Source of the DNA: Cristatella mucedo
Lineage: Eukaryota; Bryozoa; Phylactolaemata; Cristatellidae
Direction of reading: 5' to 3'
Assembly: GCA_009760855.2 (NCBI GenBank)
Contig: WPIO01000116.1
Span: forward strand, 592,001 to 656,000
DNA length: 64,000 nt
Position 1 is the stretch's first letter; the number at the start of each line of letters is the position of its first letter. Below are positions 45,736 to 56,788 of the stretch, piece by piece. A program made the translations under genes and the position numbers. Under the pieces are notes generated by a model. It was not told where the DNA came from. It saw only the letters and a program-made list of their open reading frames with translations, and did not search any database.

Positions 45736-45919
45736 AGGCACCCTCCGGTGTGAGGGTAGCCGTTAACGGTGGCGGTGCCAGCCGAGACGAATTCCTGCCG
45801 GGCAGCACAGCCGAGCTGCAGTGTCAAGCTAGTGTCGGCACCCAGCCGCTCACCTACTCGTGGTCACGCGCGGGCCGCCCGCTGTCGGCCAAGGTCACGG
45901 AAAGAGGCAGCGTGCTCAG
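45736..45919 (+). CDS. Ig domain D11 (type A), first half (exon)
   Basis: The acceptor is 'ggttgacgttgtag' (phase 1) and the donor 'CTCAG|gtgagc' (phase 2). It reads 'APSGVRVAVNGGG', 'GSTAELQCQASVG', 'YSWSRAGRPLSAKVTERG' and ends 'SVLR'. Confidence 0.85.
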
Positions 45920-46153
45920 GTGAGCGTGCACCAGACGACTAGGCGAACGCTCCGTCGGGCGGGCCTTGTATCCGGTTGGCATGCACAGTGCTACGTCGCT
46001 CGAAGAAGCTCGCGATGCTGCTGCAAAAGCCCCGGTCCCGCTCCTCAGCAGCTTCAGCCTGCGTGCTCGAGGGCTCGAGCGCTTAGCTGCCACCGCTGCT
46101 GCGAGCCGCGACGATGAGCGATGAGCCGGCGTGCGATTTTCTCGCGATCCCAG

Positions 46154-46251
46154 GATCCCCTCCGTCGAGCTGCAGGACGATGGAACGTACACCTGCACGA
46201 TCAGCAATGCCTACGGCAGAGCCTCCGCATCGGCCAGGCTGCAGTACGCAG
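46154..46251 (+). CDS. Ig domain D11 (type A), second half (exon)
   Basis: 98 nt, acceptor 'tcgcgatcccag' (phase 2), donor 'GCAG|gtacgc' (phase 1). It reads 'IPSVELQDDGTYTCTISNAY' then 'GRASASARLQYAG'. Confidence 0.87.
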
Positions 46252-47432
46252 GTACGCAGCAGCCTGGGCGGGCAGCGGGCCACTAGCCGCCGCTCAGGCA
46301 TCACCGCAGCCAACGGGCCTGCCTGCCTGCCTGGCTCTCTGCAGCTCTCTGCCGCACTGCTGCCGCAGCGTGCCTTGGACCGAGCGAAAGGAACGTATCT
46401 GTGTCGCATGGATCGTTTTTCTTGCGTCGGCTCACTGACTGGGCTCCAGAGTGCAGTGCCGTGCCCATCTGGGAAGGCCTGTGCTCCGTTGTTTTCCCAT
46501 GCGGAAGATGCTCCATCGAGGGCAAAGGGTGACAAACTGCGATGCCGTTTGTAAGGAGGAGGCACACGCATCAATGTCACTAAATTCTGCCTTGGAAGGT
46601 GACACGTCCCCTTGCTTGCCACCAGAGCCCGTGAAAGCGCCTACAACCTGCCCATAAATTTTAGGCGGCCGGCTGTGAATGGGCGGAAATTAATTAGGAA
46701 AAAGTAGGAGACTGATCTCCTTAGCCAGAAGCATTCTTCTTTTACAGCTTTTGCTCCTTGCAGTAAATGTGGAGGATTCACTAGCCAAACTCCAATTGTC
46801 TATCTCTATTACTTAAATCCCCATTAAAAAAAAGCAGTCGTGAGGTCAAGTAAAAGTGAAGGTCAGCTGAGTCAACAGCCTCCCAATGCAGTGCATTGAA
46901 ACTGTGTCCACACACATTTTGGCCTGCGATCGTCAGTGAATCTAGGCAGTAGGGCTGCTACGAGATTTCGATATCCATTGCCAAAACGTCTGTGCATTGC
47001 ACTGGTGACACAGCCATTTAGCCAAAGAGTGGCCGGTGGGAACAGCCGCTTTCAGGATTCTGAAATGCATCGTGCCTGGCCGGCTCGATTCCTGCTGGTT
47101 CCGACCGGATTGTACTGCTATAGTCAGGCACCGTGATAAGCAGCTATGAGTCGGGTCTCGTCTCGCTGGGTTAAGGTGCTCGCACTACCACCCACCCAGG
47201 TCGTAGATTTGAATCCTGCTGCAGGCGATTCTATATTGCCCACCACAAGAGGTGGCGATGGTCTCTGCAGAGCCTGAGAACAGTCCTTGACCTTTTAACT
47301 TTGGCCTCGTGCAAAGTGCACATTTCGCTCGGTTCGAAGCGGTTGATGCTTGTGGCTGACTGGCGGCTTTTGTGCCCACCCCCACCAATTTGCGCCAGGC
47401 TGCACTGCCTTCTCCTCACGAGTCCTCTGCAG
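46252..47432. other. Intron between D11 and D12
   Basis: GC-rich at first, then mixed. Overlapping open frames on both strands are not supported as genes. It contains a SINE S1 remnant (47160-47290). Confidence 0.45.
47160..47290 (+). mobile_element. SINE-like element S1, decayed
   Basis: 'ggttaaggtgctcgcacta', 'aggtcgtagatttgaatcct' (a B-box-like block) and 'gatggtctctgcag' keep the order of the S1 family. Confidence 0.5.
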
Positions 47433-47607
47433 GTGTGCCCACGCGACCGAACAAGACCGTGGACCCGGCGCCAGAGCCGGCCGGAGGGCAGGTGCAGCTG
47501 ATCTGCCGCCTCCCGCCCGGCGCCGACCGGATCGAGTGGTCGCGAGAGCAGAACAGGTCGCTTCCTGTCGGCCACACTCTGTCTCAGCCGACTGGCGAGA
47601 CTCTGAC
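47433..47607 (+). CDS. Ig domain D12 (type B), first half (exon)
   Basis: 175 nt, acceptor 'gagtcctctgcag' (phase 1), donor 'CTGAC|gtaagc' (phase 2). It reads 'VPTRPNKTVDPAPEPAGGQV', 'LICRLPPGADRIEWSREQN' and 'HTLSQPTGETLT'. Confidence 0.9.
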
Positions 47608-47788
47608 GTAAGCAGCCTCGTCTGCTGCCTCCTTCCTTGCACTGGCAGCCTGCCCGATCTGCCTGCTATTCCACTGCGACTCGAGCCTGCTTTTTTTGTA
47701 AAGCGGGTCCTACCTTGACCAGTCGACGCAAAGCAACCGATGCATGCTGGGCCAACTGCCGCCCTGATGCGTTGCTGTGTTCGCCCAG

Positions 47789-47892
47789 GCTGCTGGCGGT
47801 GCGGCCAGAGGACAGTGGCATCTACCACTGCCGTGCCGTCAATCGGCACGGACTCGGTCCTTCGGTGGACATTGTAGTCGTCGTCATTGGAG
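47789..47892 (+). CDS. Ig domain D12 (type B), second half (exon)
   Basis: 104 nt, acceptor 'tgtgttcgcccag' (phase 2), donor 'GGAG|gttggt' (phase 1). It reads 'LLAVRPEDSGIYHCRAVNRH' then 'GLGPSVDIVVVVIG'. Confidence 0.9.
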
Positions 47893-48775
47893 GTTGGTTA
47901 GTTGAAGGTCGCCTGCTGCTGAGGCTGCTGCTTCTTTGCATTCACTTTTGACTAGACCAATTAACCCAAGCTGGCGTATTCGCTCGGCATTGCAATTGCC
48001 AAGACACTACTTGCGACCCGATTCTGCATACATTCAAAAATCGCTAATCCCGCGTTTGCTTTGATGCTGACGACTAAGGTCGTTAGATTGAACCTTATGA
48101 GAATCTGGCAGCATGAGAAAGTTTGACGGCCCTTGAGTCGCTAATCCGGGCGACTATCCGATCCGAATTGAGGGCTACTGCTTTAGCATCGCTGTAACAC
48201 CAAAAAATAACCTGGCCCACCATATCCATCCTCGCCCAAGTGGGGCTCTCGGCTGGAGAGGTGGGCCACCATTTAATCTCAAAATTATATGGCAGGTGCT
48301 AGGAGTAGTTACACTATAGATGTGAGAAGAAGGAAGTTCAATCTGAACTCGTACCACTTGAGCTGGCTTCCGGACTTCTGGAATATTTTCAGGCTGTATT
48401 TTTGCATTTATTCCGTCAAGTTAATCTGCCAAATCGCTGAAATAAACTCTGCAGACAACGATAAGCTCAGTTCACTTTCATTTGCCAAACCCTGCAGCAG
48501 AAAATCTCCTTTTTAGCTCAAGAGAGTTTCACAATCACAATGCTGTGAAAAGACATATTTGAAGGGAAGTGTTTAGAAGTAGTTGTTAAAATTTCAAGAT
48601 TTTGAGGAAGCTAGCAACGTGCCAGATGAAATACACCTGCGTTCACCGTTGGTTAGCTCATTTGTCTTTTTCAACGACACAGCTACTCGTTCAGCTAGCT
48701 TCTGTCAATCGGCTCATCGGAAAAGACTTTGTACATCTCCGGACACCTAATATTAACGTTGTCTCCTTTCTGCAG
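47893..48775. other. Intron between D12 and D13
   Basis: No exon or clear mobile element is recognised. A faint SINE-like 'aaggtcgttagattgaacc' lies near 48076. Confidence 0.4.
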
Positions 48776-48965
48776 GCCCCCCTACTGACGTTCGAGTCAT
48801 CGGCAATGGAGAAGGAGCTCTGCGAAACTCGTACAGCGTGGGAACAGAAGTAGTCCTGCGGTGTCAGGCAGCAAGCACTTCCGGGCTGGTGGGCATGCGC
48901 TACGAATGGACTCGAGCTGGGGCGCCTCTGCCTTCGCTAGCCCTTGTCTCATCCAGCGTTCTCAG
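48776..48965 (+). CDS. Ig domain D13 (type A), first half (exon)
   Basis: The acceptor is 'ctcctttctgcag' (phase 1) and the donor 'CTCAG|gtgaaa' (phase 2). It reads 'PPTDVRVIGNGEGALRNSYS', 'VVLRCQAAS', 'YEWTRAGAPLPSLALV' and ends 'SSVLR'. Confidence 0.88.
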
Positions 48966-49204
48966 GTGAAATTGTGTGCGACTCTGTGGCAATCTCTGTG
49001 CAGGCGCTGTGACCTAGCAGCAGCTTCCGGTCGTTTTGTCTAAACCGGTGCTGGGCAATTTGCTTGCGTGCCTGTCTGCCTTGCATCTGTCACTATCCAG
49101 TCTTTGCTATTGTGTTGAGGTACAAGGACGTCGTCTCAGTTGGCAAAATTTCTTTCCAACGCACGTGAATTGCCTTAACTGAGAACTTGTTCTCTAACAG
49201 AGCT

Positions 49205-49345
49205 TGTAGTATGAAAATATTGGTAAGAATATTAGTAAGTAAGTAAGAAAGTATATTAGCAAGCAATATTAGTAAGTATTATTAGAAAGTAATATTAGTA
49301 ATTAAATAAAGTAATATTAGTAAGTAAGAATATTAGTAAGAAAAT
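49205..49345. repeat. AT-rich minisatellite with ATTAGTAAGTA units
   Basis: Repeated 'aatattagtaagtaag'-like units, about 10 in number, many containing a GTAAGT consensus donor string. Confidence 0.85.
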
Positions 49346-50520
49346 ATTTTGCATTTGGTATGATAGTCGAATATTGGCTTAGGGTACACTTCAAAAGAAA
49401 AAAAAATGTTAGAAATGGGATAGGAAGTTCTGAGGACTTCCACATAAAAAAGAAAAACTGATTGAACAAACTGTGTCAAACTCGGATATAAACCGTTAGC
49501 CACATTTGTACAAATATCAAATTTACCGATGCCTGCATCATATGCGACTTGTATCCCAGCATGTTGAATCCCAGTAGGTCCACGTACATGCTTGGGACTT
49601 GTTGACATACATGCTTGCAACTTTTAAAAAGCTTCATTTTTAATGTAGCTGTTTACCATGTAAATTCAACAACTCGGCCAATACTTCAGGTATCAAAGTG
49701 TAATTCAAAATGCGAGTTCAGCTCTGTCTGCACATGTGGATGCTAGACTACTTCTGATTTCGGTGGGACAGGTTTTGCTATGCAAGTCCATGATTGCAGA
49801 AAATAACGCTCCAGGGCGTTTGATGAATGACAAGTTGCCTATTGGTCTTTGGAAGACTTGCGCTTTTTTAAGAGAAATCGAGTGCATTTACTAAGCTAGC
49901 CTAAAGGAGTAAAAGGATAGTGTAGCCATTGTTTTCAAAATTGGGAAAAATGTAAGGCTCATCTATTGTTACAGTCTAGCTTGAAGTCTATCTTGAGCAT
50001 TTAGCAGTAGCTCATTGCTCGTGTGCATTTATAACTCCCTCGGAGATTGGTTTTTGCATTCGGCAAAGAATTACCGTCCTGTCTTGTAGCCATCGCGTAC
50101 AACCCCAGTCATCAGGTGTGGGGCTGCTGTCTTCTTTTTAGTGACACTAGCAGTCATTGATGGCACGCGAAACCCCCACCCTTGCATTCGGTATTCTTTT
50201 GAATTGCTCTGCACTCTTTTCGTATAGTCGATGCTGCGCTTGCAATGCTAGGCAGTTAGCCAACGACCGTCGTAAAGGGAAAGGAAGCCTCCCACATTCT
50301 AGATGTGCGGGTGGTCGCACTTTACACCACGAGACCGATTAACAAACGAGCTCCCAAATGTAAGAATGAAAATAGCCATTTGAGCAGCAGCTCAAACTAC
50401 CTAACAGACCCAGCCAGAATAATAAAAAGTAAATGAGAGGAGACCCAAGCAAATCTAAGCACAGATCCTGTGCAGAGAGGCATCGAAAACAACGCATCGC
50501 CAGTACAGTGCTAGATAAAT

Positions 50521-50675
50521 AGTAATGATAATAATAATAATAATAATGCACTTGATAAAGCGCCCTCAGAGAACTCAATATCTCTCTAGGCGCTTTACAT
50601 TTGCTGCAAAGGGAAATGCAATTGAATGGTAAGTAAAATCATGCTTGAAAAACAAACAAAATTAATAAAGTACCT
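50521..50675 (-). mobile_element. L2-family LINE 3' end
   Basis: AAT tail, 'gcacttgataaagcgccctc' and 'ctaggcgctttacatttgct', truncated in the 3' UTR. Confidence 0.88.
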
Positions 50676-50862
50676 TTACACTTATATACAGTGCCACTAT
50701 AACACTGATACATAGTAAGGGAGTGGAAGCAAAATCTCGTATCTTTCAGCTCCTGACTGCAGACTCGGCATGCTGCTTACGTGAGCGAGACTTGTCGTGC
50801 ATAGCAGGCCGGCCCTGTGTCGACTCGACGCACCAGTGCGGGTTCTCTCTCGATGGTTGCAG

Positions 50863-50960
50863 AATTCCAGCAGTGCGATTCGCCGATGCTGGTGTGTACT
50901 ACTGCACGGCTACCAATCAGTACGGCAGCGCTCGAGCTTCGGCCGACGTGATAGCTCGAG
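50863..50960 (+). CDS. Ig domain D13 (type A), second half (exon)
   Basis: 98 nt, acceptor 'tctcgatggttgcag' (phase 2), donor 'CGAG|gtgcgt' (phase 1). It reads 'IPAVRFADAGVYYCTATNQY' then 'GSARASADVIARG'. Confidence 0.9.
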
Positions 50961-51088
50961 GTGCGTCCTGAGCGCCCGTGGCGAAGTCGCCGAGCGTAAA
51001 GCTTGCTTCTTCCGCCTTCGCTTCGTGGTGTTACACGTTCGGCCGCCTGCGTCGACGTAGTTGCTGCACGGTCCTCAAGCTTTTGTCG

Positions 51089-51312
<224 letters not shown>

Positions 51313-51345
51313 CAGGGCGCTGCCATGCTGCTGCTGTCGCCCTAG

Positions 51346-51523
51346 GTCTTCCTGAGATTCCGAACGCCATCACGTCGACTCCGGATAAGATCGTGCCAGG
51401 TGTCGACGTCAGGCTGTACTGCCGTCTCCCACCTGGTGCTCAGCGAGTTGAATGGAAACGCGCCAACAGTCAACCACTGTCGCCCAGGGCCGAGCTTTCG
51501 CAGCCGACTGGCGAAACGCTGAA
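51346..51523 (+). CDS. Ig domain D14 (type B), first half (exon)
   Basis: The acceptor is 'gctgctgtcgccctag' (phase 1) and the donor 'CTGAA|gtgagt' (phase 2), 178 nt. It reads 'LPEIPNAITSTPDKIVPGVD', 'LYCRLPPGAQRVEWKRANSQ' and 'AELSQPTGETL'. Confidence 0.9.
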
Positions 51524-51874
51524 GTGAGTTGCCTAGGCAGACCTGGCAGCACGGGCTTCTACCTGCAGTTCCCGCAGGTGGAGCTGAGGGGCTGCCGCCT
51601 GTGCTGGGGCAGGGACGGCAGTTGCAGCATCAGCAGCCGCGGACGAGCAACTGTGGGCTTCAGGCTTTTACAAATATATGCCTGCAACCTTGGTCATCCG
51701 ATATATTTATTCACCTTGACCTTGGCTGAGGCGATCACCTTAGCCGGTGGGCCACGAAAGCATGCGACTTCCTGTTAGCTCACTGTCATAACTCGATTTA
51801 CCAAGAGTTTTACTAGAGTTTACCCAGCTAACCTGACCTGCGATACATCAGCCTGTTTCACTGCTCTTTCACAG

Positions 51875-51975
51875 CTTACGGGCAGTGACTGCCGACGATG
51901 CTGGCGTATACTTCTGCTATGGCATCAACACAATTGGCCCAGGACCATTGGCAAATATCAACGTTTCCATTTTGG
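51875..51975 (+). CDS. Ig domain D14 (type B), second half (exon), GC donor
   Basis: The acceptor is 'tgctctttcacag' (phase 2). It reads 'LRAVTADDAGVYFCYGINTI' then 'GPGPLANINVSILG'. The phase 1 end falls at 'TTGG|gcaagt', a GC rather than GT donor in an otherwise good context. At 101 nt it is one codon shorter than other type B second exons. Confidence 0.82.
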
Positions 51976-52573
51976 GCAAGTTAAATTCATTTTACTCTAG
52001 TGATTTTGTATGCAGCATGATTAAACAACATAGCCGTATAGTTTTTGGTTGAACTTCTCAAAGAAATTGCCAGATCTATTCATAGACTGCATCGCAATGG
52101 CTGCTTATTGAGTCGATAAACGGCCACAGCTTCAGCAGCTTGAGCGAGTCGTCGTAGCTTCGACCATTTACCTGCCGGTGCAATATGCCCAACTGCATAG
52201 CTATTGTCAACGTCTCTCCAGATCACGCTTCCATTTAAAAACTACAATAGTATTTTTCTAGTTTTGTGCTTAATGCTGATATCCAGAACAGCCTGCCAAG
52301 ATCGACTGTTACGTAATGCGTGTATATCCGGCACGCTCCTTCCATTTTTGCCACGTTATGGGGCGAGTTCTCGGAAGAAGGTAATCGAGATGCAATAGTC
52401 GGTGGAATATGAGAATCTTTGGAGTAGAGATTGGAGCCGAAGTGGAATACGAGCGACGGGTTTGGTTTAGGGTCGAGTAAAAATGCATTGATGCTTAACA
52501 TGAGCCTCTTTGCATTGTTCGATACTCGATTTGCTATGAGGCGCACACGTTAAAGCACAGATTGATTTTGCAG
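51976..52573. other. Intron between D14 and D15
   Basis: No repeats or exons recognised. Confidence 0.4.
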
Positions 52574-52754
52574 TGGCACCAAGAGTACCAAACATAGAGA
52601 TATTGCCGTCTGGAGGTCAATATGAAGTTGGATCAACGGTGCAGATCACTTGCTACGTTCAGGATGACCATGGCGTGTCTTACACGTGGCGAAAGAACCG
52701 CGAAATCATTGCCTCTCGCTCTACCCAAGGAGCAAGTGGTTCGTCAGTGCTGAG
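52574..52754 (+). CDS. Ig domain D15 (type A-like), first half (exon)
   Basis: The acceptor is 'attgattttgcag' (phase 1) and the donor 'CTGAG|gtatga' (phase 2). It reads 'APRVPNIEILPSGGQYEVGS', 'VQITCYVQDD' and 'YTWRKNREI', and ends 'SSVLR'. It is more diverged than other type A domains. Confidence 0.87.
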
Positions 52755-53084
52755 GTATGATGGTATGATGCTGGCTCTTGCCCCCACTTGGCACCCAAGT
52801 ACATTAGTTACAATGTATGCACGTACCAGTAAGCATGGCTAGGTAGCTTCGGTTCGTTTTTGTAGTCGTTTAGACCAGTCAACAGAGCTAGGCGGTTGCA
52901 ATGACTCCTGCTTTACAAGGAACTAGTCCGAGCCACCAGCCAAGATTTTATGTGGTCCAAACGACGCCTTTATTTATTCGACTAAGGAAGGGCACACCTC
53001 GTTGGTCTTGTGCGGCTCATCCCGGTTTTATCGCATTGTAAATTTGTGCCCTGCTCATTACCTGCTGATGTCTCACGACATGAC

Positions 53085-53250
53085 CTGACTCGATGACATT
53101 TAAAAAGATTCTGAAAGATCCACGTATTTATTCCTCACAGCATTTCCTACGTCCGTGGGAATCGCTCTCCGTGTGCTGAACATTGTCCATGCAAGCAATA
53201 ACCCATATAGTGCTTGCTTACCTGCATATATTGGATACCCAGAAATAGAT
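53085..53250 (+). mobile_element. Decayed L2 ORF2 end and 3' UTR
   Basis: 'acctgactcgatgacattta', 'cacgtatttattcctcacag' and 'tgctgaacattgtccatg' align in order with the 3' part of better copies. Confidence 0.55.
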
Positions 53251-53265
53251 TAAGGCCCTGGTTTG

Positions 53266-53392
53266 GCCCAGGGAGTAAGGTGCTCACATTTGACGACCCA
53301 ACTCGTGCTCGCAAGCCCTAGAACATTTGTGAAGCACCTGGATGAGAATTAAGTTATCTTCGGGCCCTGTGCAGACGACAGATACATTTTAT
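53266..53392 (+). mobile_element. SINE-like element S2
   Basis: 'gcccagggagtaaggtgctc' is an A-box-like head. 'cgtgctcgcaagccct' and 'gtgaagcacctggatgagaa' lead into an L2-like 'ttaagttatcttcgggccc' tail. Confidence 0.6.
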
Positions 53393-53416
53393 TTTATGTT
53401 GCTATACACTTGATTG

Positions 53417-53580
53417 GTTATCGTGATAGCCCAGGAGGTAAGGTGCTAGGTCTTCATTAACTAGGTCGTCGGTTCGAATCCTGGTAGGGGGTAATCCTTT
53501 ATTGCCATTTGCAAGCTGCGGTGAAAGCCGTCAAGGCTGTCCCTCGCTGCTAAACAAATGAGGCTGTTAAATCAGCTATT
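53417..53580 (+). mobile_element. tRNA-derived SINE-like element S1 (best copy)
   Basis: A-box-like 'tagcccaggagg' and B-box-like 'ggttcgaatcc' are spaced as in a tRNA gene. The body is 'gtaatcctttattgcc' and 'gtgaaagccgtcaaggct', and the end is 'gaggctgttaaatcagct'. The folding needed for a real tRNA is not evident. Confidence 0.7.
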
Positions 53581-53939
53581 TTTCATTTTTTTATTGCATG
53601 CTAAAGTTTTTATCGTTACCATGTTCTGTTTACAATTATACTGTAGCATTTGGCTGCGAAAAAGATTATGTGGCAAGAAAGATTGCTTGAGGGACAGTGA
53701 GATGAGGAGAGAAGCAAGCCCAGAAAAAGAAAACGCAGACAGAAATGGACAGAGGAAAAAGGGCAGTGAGATATAAACATGCAGACAGTGTGAGATACAT
53801 AGGTGGGGACCCCAGGCAGGTAGACAGAGTGATAACTTACAGACACTCATACTGGTGCTAGGGAAGGGACACGAAGAATTGACGCAAAGATTGCCATTAT
53901 TCATCACTGGGTCTCAGATCCAGGGTTACATAAAGCCGC

Positions 53940-54045
53940 TCAGGCCGCTGAGTGCACTATACGAAATCCTCTTGCGTTGTATCCACACAGTCTCTGTGAC
54001 TTTGAGGAGTTACAGGCGAAGATGCATTACATACATTACATATTT
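53940..54045 (+). mobile_element. LINE family 2 3' end
   Basis: 'ctcttgcgttgtatccacac', 'tttgaggagttacaggcg' and a tail 'cattacatacattacata'. Confidence 0.7.
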
Positions 54046-54049
54046 TTTC

Positions 54050-54110
54050 TTCAAGATCAAGGTCGTTGGTTTGATTCTTGCAGCAGGCAATCCTTTATTC
54101 ATTTATTTGT
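54050..54110 (+). mobile_element. SINE S1 middle fragment
   Basis: 'caaggtcgttggtttgattc' and 'gcaggcaatcctttattc' match the S1 B-box and body directly after the LINE tail. Confidence 0.5.
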
Positions 54111-54307
54111 TTATTCATTTTATTCAATCCTTTATTTATTTCTTTATTTATTAATCCTTTATATTTATTGCTCGCTGAAAATGGGCCAATTTTTCTTTGG
54201 AGGCTCTTCTGTGGCCACGGGAGTGAGGCTGTTTTTACTAAATTTTTTAACTGAAGCTTCGTGTTGCAAAGAAGCTCTCCTCCCAGCAGCTGTCGGCACT
54301 GTTTTAG

Positions 54308-54405
54308 GCTGCTCAACCTACAGCTCTCTGACGCAGGCAGCTACACGTGTACGGCCCGCAATCCGTACGGCGAGACCACGAGCTCTATGTCCTTCAATGT
54401 CGTGA
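54308..54405 (+). CDS. Ig domain D15, second half (exon)
   Basis: 98 nt (type A length), acceptor 'cactgttttag' (phase 2), donor 'GTGA|gtaagt' (phase 1). It reads 'LLNLQLSDAGSYTCTARNPY' then 'GETTSSMSFNVV'. Confidence 0.9.
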
Positions 54406-54530
54406 GTAAGTATGTTTTTAGAATGGTGACGGTTCGTGGCTGAATAATATTCGCGGAAAGTTGGCTGGAATTCGCGAGAAACGGCCCTGACTGGGGTGCG
54501 GAATCGTTCAAGCTCGGGCAACCGTTGCAG

Positions 54531-54684
54531 GCAAGCCCACTGATGTTCGCATTATCAATGTTAAACCGGCGATCGTTGTGGGAGTCGACAGCTTGGAGAT
54601 GGCTTGCGAGGCGTCTGGCAATCCTCCACCAACCATCGAGTGGTATAAAGATGGCCAGCGAATCGGCACTGGACCGGTGCTGAG
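54531..54684 (+). CDS. Ig domain D16 (I-set), first half (exon)
   Basis: The acceptor is 'caaccgttgcag' (phase 1) and the donor 'CTGAG|gtagag' (phase 2). It reads 'KPTDVRIINVKP', 'LEMACEASGNPPPTIEWYKD' then 'GQRIGTGPVLR'. This is a textbook I-set half. The A/B alternation ends here. Confidence 0.9.
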
Positions 54685-55526
54685 GTAGAGACTGAGCTCC
54701 GGCCTCTGGAGAGCTCCAGCATTGTAGCCAGCATTTAGGGCTCATACGTTTCTATTTTGATTTGCGAGGCTGCTTTTAAGTAACGATAAAAACAATAGTA
54801 GTGTCATGCCATTTGCACAGTGCTGTAAAAAAGCAAATTACGTCAGGGTGCTTTACAAATTGCTGCAAGAGAATCAATAACCAACGGTTAATGTATGGTA
54901 CCGTATGGTACTGTGTTTTGATAGACATGCCGAAGCGCTACAAATATCATGCTTGGGCCAGCATGCAAAAGCACACAAGAGGACATTCTAGGGCCACAGG
55001 AGCAGAAGAAAAGACAGGAGCACCAAGGTACCGGGAGAGGTGACAGAAATGGAGAAGTCATTTTTAGCTGAGACTTAAAATGAGGCCAAGTCGTTGCACG
55101 TGCTTACTGAGGCCGGAGACGATTTCAAATTTTCGGTAAAAACCAACTGCAGGCGAACAGTCGCAAGCAGATCCTTCAACGTAGTCCGAGGAGCCGCAAT
55201 ACGATAGGCCAACGAATATTAGGTGGTGCAAGTGCTCACTGACTGAACAAGGAGGTCAAATTGGTAGGCTGGTTCAAGTGTGGGAAGTGACTCGAAAGCC
55301 AGAGAAAGGGGTCTTAAGTGGGTCTGAGGCTTGATCCTTATGGTCACCGAAGCTCAGGCAGAAGTGCTGCAATGTTGCTCACTTTACTGTCTCCACGGCA
55401 ACAATGATGCCTGTCATAGACGTAGCAGGAGTTTTCTTGCAAGCAACATTACATGGGGGATTAGCCGTGGGGATGGGCAGCTTGCCTTTGACCCTTTCGG
55501 CAACGTTTTAGTTCCCTGTGTGGGTT

Positions 55527-55530
<4 letters not shown>

Positions 55531-55597
<67 letters not shown>

Positions 55598-55612
55598 CTC
55601 TATCTCTATCTT

Positions 55613-55640
<28 letters not shown>
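55531..55640. repeat. (CT)n microsatellite
   Basis: About 105 bp of CT with minor interruptions, leading into a short TA run. Confidence 0.95.
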
Positions 55641-55762
<122 letters not shown>

Positions 55763-55909
55763 CTTATTTAATTTGATCCTTTCGGTGACCAATCTTTGCC
55801 TTACTTTTTCAAAGCAACGAGACACTGGTTTCTTTTTGAAGAATGCTCGTCGTTTGTTCGTCGTTCCCACATTGTCAGCACTGCCACGCGTTTTTCTCCT
55901 TGCTTGCAG

Positions 55910-56010
55910 AAAGTCGGGGACCAGCAGCAGCGATGTTGGTACCTATGAGTGCCGGGCTGCCAACAGCTTGGGCACGGCATCGAAGACCACGACCGTTACG
56001 ATCGAATGCA
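55910..56010 (+). CDS. Ig domain D16, second half (exon)
   Basis: 101 nt, acceptor 'ctccttgcttgcag' (phase 2), donor 'TGCA|gtacgt' (phase 1). It reads 'KSGTSSSDVGTYECRAANSL' then 'GTASKTTTVTIEC'. Confidence 0.87.
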
Positions 56011-56196
56011 GTACGTGCTTGCAATCGGCAGCCGTTTGATAGCATATGAGCTCACCCAGCCTGTCTTCTTGCCCTGCCGAGACATTGATGAAGCCTGGAG
56101 GTCGATTGACCTGTCTGCCACCTGTCCGCGGCTTGCTGCAGATGGTTGCATTGCATAACTCTACAGCTTCGAGCCTCCTTTTCTCCTTCTTTTAAG

Positions 56197-56353
56197 TGCC
56201 ACCGGCACTGCCTAAGGTGAGCGGGCGCCGGGAGAGCGACGACTATCCAGTTGGCGTTTCTCTGGTACTCATTTGCACGTCGTCAGGAACTCCGCCGCCC
56301 CGAATGTCGTGGCTAAAGGAGGCGGCTCTCATTTCAACAACCGGAGTGCTGGG
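56197..56353 (+). CDS. Ig domain D17 (I-set), first half (exon)
   Basis: The acceptor is 'ctccttcttttaag' (phase 1) and the donor 'CTGGG|gtgacc' (phase 2). It reads 'PPALPKVSGRRESDDYPVGV', 'LICTSSGTPPPRMSWLKEAA' and ends 'TTGVLG'. The usual LR is LG here. Confidence 0.85.
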
Positions 56354-56788
56354 GTGACCAAGCGAGCCGATTTTGCTTCCCTCCTTAATTGCACATCTTA
56401 AGCTGTAGTTATTCATTTTGTTAATGTTTACCATCAATGTCGTGGTTCAATTTTTACCCATCTTCTGCTGCACACTGTGCCTGGCTAGCACGTGTGTCTC
56501 GTACGTACGAGCTCGCTCCACGTGAGCTCGATTTATCGCCGCTGCTGCATGTGCTGCATGGATCCCACGTGACAGCTTTCTCTCCAACACAGTGCTAGCC
56601 ATGAAATAGATTAAGTTCTCGTCGAGATTCTTTACAAGTGCATACAAACCAGGGCCTTGACCACAATCTGCTAGTCCGGTGGCAGTGTATATCATGAGTG
56701 CCCGAGTTTTGCTAGGCCCGTAGGCAGTTTAGGTTTATTGAATCGGCAGCCAGTTGGCTTGCCGTCACGTTTACCCGTGGTCTTGCAG

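Larger units (their letters stand above)
48966..50862. other. Intron inside D13
   Basis: It holds a GTAAGTA-rich simple array (49205-49345) and an L2 fragment (50521-50675). Other sequence is not recognised. Confidence 0.45.
52755..54307. other. Intron inside D15
   Basis: It holds a decayed L2 piece (53085-53250), two SINE-like elements (53266-53392, 53417-53580), a LINE family 2 tail (53940-54045) and a SINE fragment (54050-54110). Confidence 0.5.

Noticed and set aside
46083-46622. 179-codon minus and 146-codon plus frames around D11-D12
   Set aside because: They overlap the D11 exon out of frame. No domain and no matching splice phase.
53417-53490. A genuine tRNA gene
   Set aside because: Box A and B-like motifs exist, but the sequence continues into a repeated SINE body and a cloverleaf is not apparent.
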